Source: Gammaproteobacteria bacterium (GTDB lineage: Bacteria; Pseudomonadota; Gammaproteobacteria; Xanthomonadales; SZUA-36). From it: a DNA stretch of 64,000 nt. The stretch is taken from NCBI GenBank assembly GCA_021772915.1, contig JAJFLB010000053.1, positions 186,001-250,000 on the forward strand, written 5' to 3'. The position numbers and the translations under genes were made by a program. Below the pieces are notes generated by a model. That model ran no database searches. It was not told where the DNA came from and was given only the letters and a program-made list of their open reading frames with translations. This document shows, piece by piece, positions 26,443-36,051 of the stretch. How positions within the stretch are numbered: position 1 is the first letter of the stretch; every line of letters starts with the position of its first letter.

Positions 26443-28932
26443 ATGATGAAGAATTCTAAAAACTGGGAGCGGAAGCCAACACTGTTGTTCGTGGATTATG
26501 CCGTACCCCAATACGATCTATATGCCTCATCCCGTGCTAATTTTATGTATCTTGAGTTGCTTGTGGAGATGGGACTTGAGGTGAAGTTCCTGCCCGGTGA
26601 CTTCCTGCGTGTGGACCCGTATTCGAGCGAGCTCAACCGGCTCGGCGTTGAGACCCTGGACGGTGATTGGTATCGGGATAACTGGCAAAGCTGGCTCAGT
26701 GAAAATGGCCAGGGCATCGACTATGTGTTTTTTAACAAACCCGATCCGGCCAACAATTTCTTGCCGGCTGTCCAGCGCTTTACCAATGCAGCGATCATCT
26801 ACCAGTGCCATGACCTGCATTATCTCAGATTGAAGCGCAAGGCAAAGCTGGAAAATGATCCGGCGATACTTGAGGAGGCCAGGTTATTCGAGCAGAAAGA
26901 GAATTCCATATTTGCTGAAAGCGACGTCATATTGACCTTTAGCGAAGTTGAAGAAGAGTTTATCAAGGAGAAATTTCCGCGCAAGGCGGTGTTTACGGTT
27001 CCGCTCTTTTTCTATCGGGAGCTGTACGCGCCAGAGCGTGACTTCAACCGGCGTCAGGGTTTGCTCTACGTTGGTGCGTTCACCCACACGCCTAACCGAG
27101 ACGCGGTTAGCTGGTTTTGCAATGAGGTTTTTCCCCGTATCCAAAAGCAAATCCCGGGGATCGCACTGAACCTGGTCGGTGCGGATCCTCCTGAAGAGAT
27201 TTCAGCCCTGCAATCGAAAGACATCAGGGTTCTGGGCCGGGTGAGTGATGAGGAGTTAGGGGCACAGTACGCCAGCGTGAGAATGATGGTCGTGCCGCTG
27301 AGATTCGGCGCCGGGGTCAAGGGTAAGATCATGGAGGCCATGCACAACGGAATTCCGTTTGTTTCGACCGGAATTGGCCTGGAAGGGATCGGGGGTATTG
27401 AAAAGTGGGTTTCCCCTCAGGACGACCCTGAAGATTTTGCGTTGGAGGTAGTTTCCCTGTACACGGATGCGCAAAAGCTGGAAGAACTGAGTCAGTTGGG
27501 ATCAAAATTCGTTGCAGAGCATCTTACATCGCAGAAAACTGCCGATCAGATGAGCAATATATTGACCGTAGCCAGGAATCAGGCTGGCCTGCGGCTTGCC
27601 GAGGCATTTACGGATGCAACACGGCGGCCACCGCCCCGTCTTATTGCCTTTTATCTTCCCCAGTATCACCCGATCCCGGAAAATGATGAGTGGTGGGGAG
27701 AAGGGTTTACCGAGTGGCGCAACGTTTCCAAGGCCAAACCGCTTTTTTCCGGACACTACCAGCCGCACGTTCCGGCGGATTTGGGGTTTTATGATCTGCG
27801 TGATGAGGCGACGCAGATTGCCCAGGCCGAGCTTGCAAAAAAATACGGAATTGAAGGCTTTTGTTACTACCATTACTGGTTTAACGGACACCGCTTACTC
27901 GAGCGTCCCCTGGAGGCACTGCTCAAGTCGGGAAAACCTGATTTCCCCTTCTGCATCTGCTGGGCGAATGAAAACTGGACGCGACGGTGGGATGGCCAGG
28001 AGCAAGAGGTTCTGATTCGGCAGGATTACAGTGAAGAAGATGATCGCAGTCATATCCGTGCGCTATTGCCGATTTTCGAGGATAAAAGGTATATACGGGT
28101 CAACGGAAAACCGCTTTTCCTAGTTTACCGCACTGAAAACATCCCCGAGCCTGCCCGCATGGCGGAAATATGGCGGGAAGAGGCCCGCAAGGCGGGTGTT
28201 GGAGAACTGCACCTGGCTCGGGTTGAGAGTATCGGCAAATGTGATCCGCAGGACATTAATTTTGACACGGCCGTTGAGTTTGCGCCGGACTGGCAACATA
28301 AGGGTGCACAGCTCAGTGCTGATTCCGAACTGTTCAGTCAGGCGGAATCGGATCTCGGGGAGGTTTGTGACAACAACTACGTGCACACTTACGAATCACT
28401 GGCCGACACCATGATGGCCAAGGAAATCCCCGCTTATAAGTGGTTCCGCTGTGTGACACCCTCCTGGGACAACTGGGCCCGACGCAAGAAAGGGGCTAAT
28501 ATTTTTCTTGGATCTACTGCGGAGAAATACAGGGACTGGCTCTTCAATGCAATCGACATTACCAATGCCCGATTGCTGGGTGAGGAGCGTATCGTTTTCA
28601 TTAATGCCTGGAATGAGTGGGCCGAGGGAAATCACCTGGAGCCTGACAAGAAGTTTGGACGCGCCTATCTGGAGGCGACGAAGCAGGCTCTCGAGGAAAG
28701 CCAACTGGCTGCAGACTCGCGTCGTGTAGGCGCTTCGGACAATGTGAGGATGGGTCAGTTGATGAGCCAGTTGGTTAACTACAAGTACCAGTTGAACGTG
28801 TTGGAGGGGCAGGTGACAAAAGGGGATCAACAAATAGAAGAGATGCTGCGGTCCACGAGTTGGCGGGCCACGATACCGTTGCGCTGGTTGAAATGGCGGT
28901 TGCGTTTCCTGAGAAAATTTATTTCAGGTTAA
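26443..28932 (+). CDS. two-domain glycan enzyme: GT4 glycosyltransferase fused to WbsX/GH99-like domain
   Basis: About 829 residues. The N-terminal ~380 form a GT-B glycosyltransferase (LYVGAFTHTPNRDAV, GRVSDEELGAQYASVRMMVVPLRFGAGVKGK split, MEAMHNGIPFVSTGIGLEGI). From about 395, the WbsX domain begins with LIAFYLPQYHPIPENDEWW and continues with GFTEW, GFCYYHYWFNG, CWANENWTRRWDG and NAWNEWAEGNHLEPD, a GH99-like fold. The tail has a coiled-coil and TSWRATIPLRWLKW, an amphipathic end common in surface-glycan transferases. The role is assembly or trimming of O-antigen or exopolysaccharide. An ATG at 26446 is an alternative start. The stop overlaps the next gene. Confidence 0.88.
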   Translation: MMKNSKNWERKPTLLFVDYAVPQYDLYASSRANFMYLELLVEMGLEVKFLPGDFLRVDPYSSELNRLGVETLDGDWYRDNWQSWLSENGQGIDYVFFNKPDPANNFLPAVQRFTNAAIIYQCHDLHYLRLKRKAKLENDPAILEEARLFEQKENSIFAESDVILTFSEVEEEFIKEKFPRKAVFTVPLFFYRELYAPERDFNRRQGLLYVGAFTHTPNRDAVSWFCNEVFPRIQKQIPGIALNLVGADPPEEISALQSKDIRVLGRVSDEELGAQYASVRMMVVPLRFGAGVKGKIMEAMHNGIPFVSTGIGLEGIGGIEKWVSPQDDPEDFALEVVSLYTDAQKLEELSQLGSKFVAEHLTSQKTADQMSNILTVARNQAGLRLAEAFTDATRRPPPRLIAFYLPQYHPIPENDEWWGEGFTEWRNVSKAKPLFSGHYQPHVPADLGFYDLRDEATQIAQAELAKKYGIEGFCYYHYWFNGHRLLERPLEALLKSGKPDFPFCICWANENWTRRWDGQEQEVLIRQDYSEEDDRSHIRALLPIFEDKRYIRVNGKPLFLVYRTENIPEPARMAEIWREEARKAGVGELHLARVESIGKCDPQDINFDTAVEFAPDWQHKGAQLSADSELFSQAESDLGEVCDNNYVHTYESLADTMMAKEIPAYKWFRCVTPSWDNWARRKKGANIFLGSTAEKYRDWLFNAIDITNARLLGEERIVFINAWNEWAEGNHLEPDKKFGRAYLEATKQALEESQLAADSRRVGASDNVRMGQLMSQLVNYKYQLNVLEGQVTKGDQQIEEMLRSTSWRATIPLRWLKWRLRFLRKFISG

Positions 28933-30002
28933 TGCGCGCCATAGCCTTTTATCTTCCCCAGTACCACCCCATCCCCGAAAATGATCAATGGTGGGGCAAG
29001 GGGTTCACTGAATGGACGAATGTGAAACAGGCACAGCCCTTGTTTCGTGGCCATCAGCAACCAAAGATCCCGGGTGACCTCGGCTATTATGATCTGCGCT
29101 CCGGAGAAACCCGCAAAGCCCAGGCTGAGATGGCTCGGTCCGCCGGTGTGGGTGGGTTTTGCTACTGGCACTACTGGTTCGGGGGTCAGCGACTCCTGGA
29201 GCGACCATTTGCCGAAGTGCTTGAGTCCGGTGAACCCGATTTTCCCTTTTGTCTCGGTTGGGCTAACGAGAGCTGGACCGGCGTGTGGCACGGTAGTGCT
29301 GACAAAACCCTGATGGCACAGACCTATCCCGGACACGAGGATGAGGAGCGCCATTTTCGATGCGTAAATGAGGCCTTCCAGGATCCAAGGTATTTGTGCG
29401 TTGATGGCAAACCGATCTTCTATGTCTACAAACCCAGGCAAATACCCGGGTGTCGACGTTTCGTTGAGCACTGGCAGAAGCTGGCCATCAAGGCGGGTTT
29501 GACCGGGATTTATTTTATTGGTGAGGATGTGTTCATCGACCAGGACCCCTGGGACTACAAAGCCGATGGGTTTGATGCAGTGGTTCCCAATAGTCCGGGG
29601 GTGGCATTTCTACGCTTGGCAAGAAAGCGATTTCTGCCACGCTATCTTTTTCCGAGAATGATACATAAGCTGCTGCGCCACCCGGTGCGTTTTAAGTATG
29701 GAGATTTTATCGAGCACAATCAGGTGGAACCGGGCCACGACGACTTTTTTCCCAGTGTCGTGCCCAACTGGGACAATTCACCACGCGCAGGACGACGAGC
29801 CTTCGTTCTTACCCACCAGTCACCTGCCTTATTTGGACAACAACTGCTACGCGCCGTGCGGCAGGTAGAAAACCGTCCCGCAGATCGCAGGATCGTGTTT
29901 CTTAAATCATGGAACGAATGGGCTGAAGGTAATTACCTTGAGCCCGATCTGAGTCATGAAACCGCGTATCTGGATGTTTGCCGTAATGCGTTGAGCGGGT
30001 GA
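28932..30002 (+). CDS. WbsX-like glycan biosynthesis protein
   Basis: A 356-residue stand-alone WbsX/GH99-like protein. It starts MRAIAFYLPQYHPIPEND, nearly the same as the second domain of the preceding gene, so the two arose by duplication. Further shared marks are GKGFTEWTNV, GFCYWHYWFGGQRLLERPF, LGWANESWTG, and SWNEWAEGNYLEPD near the end. The ATG overlaps the upstream TAA (TAATG), so translation is coupled; an upstream in-frame extension lies in the other gene and is dropped. The substrate is unknown. Confidence 0.87.
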   Translation: MRAIAFYLPQYHPIPENDQWWGKGFTEWTNVKQAQPLFRGHQQPKIPGDLGYYDLRSGETRKAQAEMARSAGVGGFCYWHYWFGGQRLLERPFAEVLESGEPDFPFCLGWANESWTGVWHGSADKTLMAQTYPGHEDEERHFRCVNEAFQDPRYLCVDGKPIFYVYKPRQIPGCRRFVEHWQKLAIKAGLTGIYFIGEDVFIDQDPWDYKADGFDAVVPNSPGVAFLRLARKRFLPRYLFPRMIHKLLRHPVRFKYGDFIEHNQVEPGHDDFFPSVVPNWDNSPRAGRRAFVLTHQSPALFGQQLLRAVRQVENRPADRRIVFLKSWNEWAEGNYLEPDLSHETAYLDVCRNALSG

Positions 30003-30005
30003 CAC

Positions 30006-30041
30006 CGGAGTGGTGCAAGTCCCGTAGGTTACACCACTCCG
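30006..30041. terminator. 10-bp perfect hairpin between convergent genes
   Basis: CGGAGTGGTG (30006-30015) pairs perfectly with CACCACTCCG (30032-30041) across a 16-nt loop. It fills the 43-nt gap between the WbsX gene and the convergent BNR gene. No T-run follows on either strand, so it may act as a bidirectional transcript-end stabiliser rather than a classic intrinsic terminator. Confidence 0.5.
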
Positions 30042-30045
30042 AAGC

Positions 30046-33000
30046 TCATTCCGGCATCGAAACAGTTTCGTTGACAGGTAGTAGGCTAATCCCCGCTGCG
30101 GCGACACTTTTTCTCAATTCGTCCAACTCACCCGTCATGAATTCATTCACTTTTCCAGTGGCCTCGGATAATGCGTTGCGGGCAATATCCAGGTAAACCC
30201 GCGCAGCAGGTGATGGTGCACCATCGTTGGAACCTGCGTAGAACGCGGCATTACCCAATTTTGAGCCAACCGTATCACCCCGATAGGTAATACCCTTGGT
30301 TTTTTCCGGTATCCGGTACAGCTTTTCCAGTTTATCCAGCCCCTTTTTGACCTCCACGGCCCTTTTCTTCAGGGCCTCAAGCTCGGCGGTTTTTTCAGTT
30401 CCAATGCGTTTGTCGACCAGTTTCCTGATTGTCGCCACGTCGTTGCGGGCATCAATGATCTGTCGCAAGGCGGTGTTAGAGGTATCGCGTAAGGTCATCA
30501 AGGCCACCTGGGTGTTGAAATTCGCCTGCAGGTCTGCCATCGAATACGGATTACGTGGGTCTTTGAGAACTTCTACCATCCCACTCACGTCATCGTCGCC
30601 AAGTTGCAAACTTATCTCGTAGTTTCCAGGCAAGACCTGGGGGCCCGCTGGCAAACCGTCGTCTGCGCTCTTGTCGTCAGGTTTGGTCAGTGGTTTGATA
30701 CCATCGCGTCGCATGCCCCAAACCAGGCGATTGATACCCTGGTGAACGACTGTTTTGTAGCTGCGGATAACATGACCTTCCGCATCTTTTATTTTGACGG
30801 ATATCCTGGGCTTCTTGGCTTTCTTTTTGTCTTCAGGTTCATCTTCGGTGGACTTCTCAGTCTGATTGCGGGCCGCTATTTTACGTAACCGCTCAGATTT
30901 GGCATCCGGGTGGGGCAGATCCATGCCACTTGCCATGAAAGTCAGGATGACGCCATAGGGCTCGTTGGCCGCACGGAATTCACCCGACCCGGCAAACCGG
31001 GTTGACGGTGTCTGGCCAGCGTTATATTGCTGTCCACTTGAACTTGAAAGAATCTTCAGTCGGGCACCAAAATCGCTCGTTGACAAGTTTCTCAGTGCAC
31101 TGTAATCGTCAATAACGTAAACGGCACGACCATGGGTACCAAGAACGAGGTCGTTCTCGCGCTGCTGAATAGCCATATCCATGACCGATACAGTGGGAAC
31201 CCCCGCGGTGAATTTTGTCCAGCTGTCACCACCATCCACCGAGACATGCAACCCAAACTCGGTTCCCGCAAATAGCAGGTTCGGGTCGATATGATCTTGC
31301 AGGATGGATAGGGCATAGCCTGATATTCCATCCGTGGATAGTTTTTTCCAGCGTCGGCCATAGTCTTCCACCTGGTATATGCTGGTTTCCATGTTGGAGC
31401 GTCGGTGGTCATCGAGAACTACAAACGCATTTGCGGCAGCATGCGGTGAAGGGGTGATCATCGGTACCCACGCACCTTGAGGACCCTTGCGCAAGCGCGT
31501 ATCAATGCGTGTCCAGCTCTTGCCACCGTCGCGGGTGATATGGACACGGCCGTCATCGGTACCTACCCAGAGAACCCCACGCTCAAGCTTGCTGGGTGCA
31601 ATGCTGACGATGCTGGTGTAGTTTTCGGCAGCTGTGACATCAAATGTCAGACCACCACTGGTCTTGAACGTCTGCATTTTAGGGTCATTGCTGCTCAGAT
31701 CGCCGCTGATGGTTGACCAGGACTGACCGCGATTATTTGATTGGTGCACAAATTGACTACCGTAATAAATGATATTGGGATCAAACGGGTCGATCGCCAG
31801 TGCCGCGTTCCAGTTAAACCGCAGGTCAGTGTCAGTGTCTGGCGGATCCGGCCTGATCAGGTTTTGTTCGCCGGTATCGAGGTTCCAACGGAACAGGAAG
31901 CCGCCCTGGGACATTGCGTAGCCGCGGCGAGAGTTATCCGGGTCGGGCAGGGTGTCAAAGCCGTCACCAAAACCCACTTCCTGCCAGTGCAGGTTGCGGA
32001 TACCGGCGTTTTCCCAGACCTCCGCTGGTCCACGCCAGGAACCATTGTCCTGCAGGCCACCGTAGACGTGGTAGGGGTGATCATTATCAACAGCGATGTG
32101 ATAAAACTGTGCCAGCGGCAGATTTCTGACAAAGCGGAACGTTACACCACGGTCATGGCTGATCGCGATTCCCCCATCGCTGCCAAAAATCAGGTGGGCC
32201 GGGTTGAGCGGATTGATCCAGTATGCGTGGTTATCGATGTGAATGGTGTTGCCCGGAGCACAGCAGTCAATAACCGCGTTCTGGTGAAAGCTTTTGCCAC
32301 CATCGATGGAAACCTTAACACGCGTACCAATGTTGTAAACAACGTCTGCGTTTTTTGGGTCCACGGCGATCTCCGTGTAATAAAATGGACGATCGGCGAT
32401 GTTGTACTCCTGGTTGACCTTGCTCCAGCTCTTGCCACCATCATCTGAGCGTAAAAGGGCACTCTTTTTGGCCTCGACCAATGCGTAAACCCGCTTTGGA
32501 TCGGCGGGAGACATGGCGAAGGCCATGCGCCCCAATTCGCCGGCCGGCAGTCCGTCTTCTTCGGTTTTCTGCTTCCAGCTGGCACCTCCATCATGACTGA
32601 CATACATGCCCGAGCCTTCACCACCGGACTTAAAGAAGTACGGCCAGCGTCGAAACTCCCACATACCGGCAAACAACTTGTTGGGGTTGACGGGATCCAT
32701 CTTGATATCGGTGGCGCCCGTGGAGTCATTGATGTACAAAATCTGCTGCCAGCTATCGCCGCCATCAGTGGTTTTGTATACACCGCGTTCCTCATTCGGG
32801 CCCCACAAGGTGCCCATGGCCGCAGCGTAGGCAATGTCCGGGTTTGTGGGATGCAGGGCTATGCGGTTGATACGTTCACTGTCCTTGAGGCCGACCAGTT
32901 TCCAGCTATTGCCACCGTCCGTGGATTTATACATGCCCCCACCGACAGAAGTGGAGTTACGAACATTTCCCTCGCCGGTGCCGACCCAGATGATATCCGG

Positions 33001-33324
33001 GTTCGACTGGTTGATTGCCACCGCGCCGATTGAGGCTACCGCCTCGCTATCAAAAACCGGTTTCCAGGTCAAACCGCCATTTTTTGACATCCAAACGCCA
33101 CCGGTCGCGGCGCCAACAATAATGTGGTTTGGATTCGAGGCAATCACATCGATCGCTGCAACCCGGCCACTGACAGCAGCGGGGCCGATGGAACGAGCTT
33201 TGAGCCCTTCCATCAGGCTGGCATCAAGGGCTGCCCACGTATTGAAGGAGAGTAAGGACAGGGTGCATATCAATTGGGCAGAAAGCGTTTTGAAATAAGG
33301 GGTGGACGAAGGGTGATTGGTCAT
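30046..33324 (-). CDS. exported BNR/Asp-box beta-propeller protein (sortilin/VPS10-like repeats)
   Basis: A 1,092-residue exported protein (signal peptide LICTLSLLSFNTWA, cut near residue 31). At least seven Asp-box motifs of the form S/T-x-D-G-G-x-S/T-W are spread over residues about 75-700 (STDGGNSWK, TTDGGDSWQ, SHDGGASWK, SDDGGKSWS, TRDGGKSWT, SVDGGDSWT), indicating one or two large propellers. A C-terminal part with a charged KKKAKKP linker and helical segments follows. Homologues are often annotated as glycosyl hydrolases, but no catalytic residues are evident. Its likely place is periplasm or cell surface. Confidence 0.88.
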   Translation of the reverse strand: MTNHPSSTPYFKTLSAQLICTLSLLSFNTWAALDASLMEGLKARSIGPAAVSGRVAAIDVIASNPNHIIVGAATGGVWMSKNGGLTWKPVFDSEAVASIGAVAINQSNPDIIWVGTGEGNVRNSTSVGGGMYKSTDGGNSWKLVGLKDSERINRIALHPTNPDIAYAAAMGTLWGPNEERGVYKTTDGGDSWQQILYINDSTGATDIKMDPVNPNKLFAGMWEFRRWPYFFKSGGEGSGMYVSHDGGASWKQKTEEDGLPAGELGRMAFAMSPADPKRVYALVEAKKSALLRSDDGGKSWSKVNQEYNIADRPFYYTEIAVDPKNADVVYNIGTRVKVSIDGGKSFHQNAVIDCCAPGNTIHIDNHAYWINPLNPAHLIFGSDGGIAISHDRGVTFRFVRNLPLAQFYHIAVDNDHPYHVYGGLQDNGSWRGPAEVWENAGIRNLHWQEVGFGDGFDTLPDPDNSRRGYAMSQGGFLFRWNLDTGEQNLIRPDPPDTDTDLRFNWNAALAIDPFDPNIIYYGSQFVHQSNNRGQSWSTISGDLSSNDPKMQTFKTSGGLTFDVTAAENYTSIVSIAPSKLERGVLWVGTDDGRVHITRDGGKSWTRIDTRLRKGPQGAWVPMITPSPHAAANAFVVLDDHRRSNMETSIYQVEDYGRRWKKLSTDGISGYALSILQDHIDPNLLFAGTEFGLHVSVDGGDSWTKFTAGVPTVSVMDMAIQQRENDLVLGTHGRAVYVIDDYSALRNLSTSDFGARLKILSSSSGQQYNAGQTPSTRFAGSGEFRAANEPYGVILTFMASGMDLPHPDAKSERLRKIAARNQTEKSTEDEPEDKKKAKKPRISVKIKDAEGHVIRSYKTVVHQGINRLVWGMRRDGIKPLTKPDDKSADDGLPAGPQVLPGNYEISLQLGDDDVSGMVEVLKDPRNPYSMADLQANFNTQVALMTLRDTSNTALRQIIDARNDVATIRKLVDKRIGTEKTAELEALKKRAVEVKKGLDKLEKLYRIPEKTKGITYRGDTVGSKLGNAAFYAGSNDGAPSPAARVYLDIARNALSEATGKVNEFMTGELDELRKSVAAAGISLLPVNETVSMPE

Positions 33325-33499
33325 TATTTTGCATCCGGTTTAGATTTTGTTGCAATAGGGTCTGTGCTGCGCATCGATTTGTCAAATGCTTTTGGGAAGC
33401 ATGATGTTTAACTTCGTGGTACATTGTTCGACTGGAAAGATTGATCAGGTTTTATCGCCTGTTTTGTATCATTGTGACCAGTAGGTAACCTCAATATCC

Positions 33500-34135
33500 A
33501 TGACTCCCAAACAGAGAAACAGGCTAGGCATCAAACTCGTGGCTTACTACGCGGTGATGGTGTCGTTGGTGGCTTTGCTGATTCGCCTGTTCCCGGAAAT
33601 CATGCCGCTGCTACCGTTTGGCGGGCTGGACGCGTTGCAGCAGGGAAATGATTTCGTCACAGAAACAGACATAGTCAATCTGATCTCGCATGTGCGAATC
33701 CCTCTGGACCTGTTGGCAGATGGAATGAGCATGTCTCTTTCCATGCTTGGAGCACTGCTGATAATGATTCCGATGCGCTGGGTTTACCTGGCGGTGGGTG
33801 ACCTTGAAACCGCCGAACACCAGCCCGAGGATCAGAAGGTCAGCGCCAGCCTCCTACTGCTGCCGCTGGTGGTGACAGCTATTATTGTCATCGTTAAGTT
33901 TAGCCTCGCGCTGGCGTTTGCTCTTACCGGTATCTTTGCCGGTGTGCGTTACCGGACTTCACTGAAAAACCTGACCGATGCGCTGTTTATATTTGCCTGC
34001 ATGGCGGTGGGTCTTGCAGCTGGAACCCAGGCCCTGGGAATTGCCTTGGCACTGAGTATCTTTTTTGTCTTCACGGCGCTTTGGCTGGAACCTTTGTACC
34101 TTGAACCCCCTCCGGAGCCATCGGGTGAAGATTAG
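33500..34135 (+). CDS. DUF4956 family membrane protein
   Basis: A 211-residue inner-membrane protein with segments at about 12-28, 75-98, 115-137, 140-150 and 165-190. The loop ALTGIFAGVRYRTSLKNLTDALFIFACMAVG (split) is the DUF4956 signature; the family shares this loop with MgtC-like membrane proteins. It ends in a Pro/Glu-rich cytoplasmic tail. DUF4956 proteins often accompany polyphosphate or CotH-type genes, none of which are here. It is divergent from the BNR gene. Confidence 0.83.
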   Translation: MTPKQRNRLGIKLVAYYAVMVSLVALLIRLFPEIMPLLPFGGLDALQQGNDFVTETDIVNLISHVRIPLDLLADGMSMSLSMLGALLIMIPMRWVYLAVGDLETAEHQPEDQKVSASLLLLPLVVTAIIVIVKFSLALAFALTGIFAGVRYRTSLKNLTDALFIFACMAVGLAAGTQALGIALALSIFFVFTALWLEPLYLEPPPEPSGED

Positions 34136-34272
34136 GGATCAACTGACTGGATTGTTCTGAAGCGACTATTGGGCACCGGGGTTACAAGGGAAAGGGCTTT
34201 TGGTAGTCACATCATGTGCAGCACTACACCTGATCGTTGTAACCCGTCTCTTCAAACAGGTGGTCCATTGGT

Positions 34273-35886
34273 GTGACCACTCAAATGGACCTGCAACAAT
34301 CTCTGCAACGGGCCTTGCATTACCTGCAAGCCGGTCCACCGGAAAGGTGTGTGCAGGTATGCAACGGGATTCTGACCGAGAACCCGGGTTTGATTCAGGC
34401 GCTGTACCTGCGTGGATGCGCGGCTTTTGAGACCGATGACAATGCCCAGTCGATCAATGATCTTGGAATCGTTCATGACAATCATCCTGAGCACCTGCAC
34501 GCAGCCTACTACTTAGGGCGCTCGCTACTGGCAGCCGGTCGACCCGAAGAGGCACTGGCGCCACTACAGATCTCACTGGATGAGAGTGAACTGGAAGTGC
34601 GGGCCCGATATAAAGTCGCCACCTGCCTGACGCACTTACGTCGCAGATCGGAAGCCATTGACCACTACCAGGTAATCCTGAGGAGCCAACCCGAGAATTC
34701 GCAGGTGGCTGCCAATTTGGCCTCCTTACTGGAACGTGAAAACCGGCTGGAAGAAGCCGCAAGCTGGACCGATAGGGCATTGTCTATGGATCCCGCCAAT
34801 GAGACAGCTCTAATGACGCGAGCCATACTGGACCGGCGCAATGGGAGTTATTCGGAGGCAGCACTACAGTTTCGGCAGTTGACCAATAAAATTACGAACC
34901 CCATTAACTGCAGCATCGTGTGGAACCAGTTGGGCCAGTGCCTGGAAGATCAAGGTGAGTGGGACGAAGCCTTTAGTGCATTCAGTAAATCTAATCATAT
35001 CCTGAAGACCCACCATCCAGGCTCTCAACCTGACCCACGTGCTCCACACGGATTGCAGACCCTGTCTCGCATCCAGGAGTGGCTAATGACAAACCCCATG
35101 ACGAGTTGGGACACGGCGGTTAATCATGACGAGGGTGGTATCGCGTTCCTGGTCGGATTTCCAAGATCCGGTACCACACTGCTGGACAGGATGCTCGCAG
35201 CCCACCCTGACATCGAAGTGCTGGAAGAAAAGAGTTTGTTTTCCAGTCTGCACCAGGATTGGTCAAAACCCGGATCGCTGGAGACGCTGGCCGAGGTCAA
35301 CGAGGCGCAGGTCAGGGATGCCCGCGAAATCTACCGGCAGGAGATGACGCGTAACCGATGTCACCAGCAGCGATCCCTGGTGATTGATAAGCTGCCCCTT
35401 AATCTGGCTTACCTTTTCCTGATCTACCGGCTGTTCCCCCAGGCGCCGGTCATATTTATGCAACGTCATCCACTGGATGTTTGTATCAGCTGTTATTTTC
35501 AGGCTTTTGAGCTTGAGGCATCGATGGCCTATTTCCTCGATATGGAGGATACGGTGCAGTACTACCATGCGGTCATGCAGGTGGCGGTAGCGTCTATGGA
35601 TCAGGTCGGCAATCCGCTACAGAGTTTTTCTTATGAAGATCTGGTGGCCGGTCCAGAGGCGCAACTAAAAGACCTGATAGGTTTTCTCGGTCTGGAGATG
35701 GATGATTCGATGCTGGACTACCGGCGGCGTGACCCCGATACAAGCAATACACCCAGTTATCAGCAGGTGTCACAACCTTTGCATACGAGGTCAATCGGAA
35801 AATGGCGGCATTACTCAAAGCAGCTGGAATCCAGTCTTGCGGATTTGCGGCCATGGATGAAGCATTTTGGATATACGGACCTGTAG
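34273..35886 (+). CDS. TPR-repeat sulfotransferase family protein
   Basis: A 537-residue fusion. Residues about 5-235 hold tetratricopeptide repeats (ALYLRGCAAFETDDNAQS and following, SMDPANETALMTRAIL). Residues about 290-530 form a PAPS-dependent sulfotransferase with the 5'-phosphosulfate loop FPRSGTTLLDRML and the 3'-phosphate motif QRHPLDVCIS. It would transfer sulfate to an unknown hydroxyl acceptor, perhaps a peptide or glycan held by the TPRs. The start is GTG at 34273, or ATG at 34285. The stop TAG is the first bases of a REP-like repeat. A second such gene lies beyond the TonB receptor. Confidence 0.9.
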   Translation: MTTQMDLQQSLQRALHYLQAGPPERCVQVCNGILTENPGLIQALYLRGCAAFETDDNAQSINDLGIVHDNHPEHLHAAYYLGRSLLAAGRPEEALAPLQISLDESELEVRARYKVATCLTHLRRRSEAIDHYQVILRSQPENSQVAANLASLLERENRLEEAASWTDRALSMDPANETALMTRAILDRRNGSYSEAALQFRQLTNKITNPINCSIVWNQLGQCLEDQGEWDEAFSAFSKSNHILKTHHPGSQPDPRAPHGLQTLSRIQEWLMTNPMTSWDTAVNHDEGGIAFLVGFPRSGTTLLDRMLAAHPDIEVLEEKSLFSSLHQDWSKPGSLETLAEVNEAQVRDAREIYRQEMTRNRCHQQRSLVIDKLPLNLAYLFLIYRLFPQAPVIFMQRHPLDVCISCYFQAFELEASMAYFLDMEDTVQYYHAVMQVAVASMDQVGNPLQSFSYEDLVAGPEAQLKDLIGFLGLEMDDSMLDYRRRDPDTSNTPSYQQVSQPLHTRSIGKWRHYSKQLESSLADLRPWMKHFGYTDL

Positions 35887-35962
35887 GACCGACGAGCTTG
35901 CTTGTCGGGAATTTGTCAGTTTTTTCAAGGGCTCTCCACGAGCCAGCGCGTCAGTTCTACAG
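35881..35962. repeat. REP-like palindromic repeat, locus C
   Basis: Bounded by CTGTAG (35881) and CTACAG (35957-35962). It contains CCGACGAG-cttg-CTTGTCGG (35889-35908) and a second, more degenerate arm with CACGAGCCAGCGCGTCAG. It shares the TGTAGGA/CGACGAG core with loci A and B. The element starts six bases before the end of the sulfotransferase gene and supplies its TAG stop. Confidence 0.75.
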
Positions 35963-36003
35963 CCGGTGAGATTTTCGACAAAAAAATTTACCGGTATACG
36001 GCC

Positions 36004-36038
36004 AAAAAAAACCGCGGCTGGTTGAAACCAGCCGCGGT
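36004..36038 (-). terminator. intrinsic terminator of the TonB receptor gene
   Basis: On the minus strand a 12-bp perfect GC-rich stem (36038-36027 with 36022-36011) and a 4-nt loop are followed by a run of seven T (36010-36004). It begins 14 nt after the receptor stop codon. This is the clearest rho-independent terminator in the window. Confidence 0.92.
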
Positions 36039-36051
36039 CTTCCATGCAAGA

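Noticed and set aside
31741-32448. 235-codon plus-strand open frame within the BNR protein gene
   Set aside because: Antisense to repeated Asp-box codons; protein resembles nothing.
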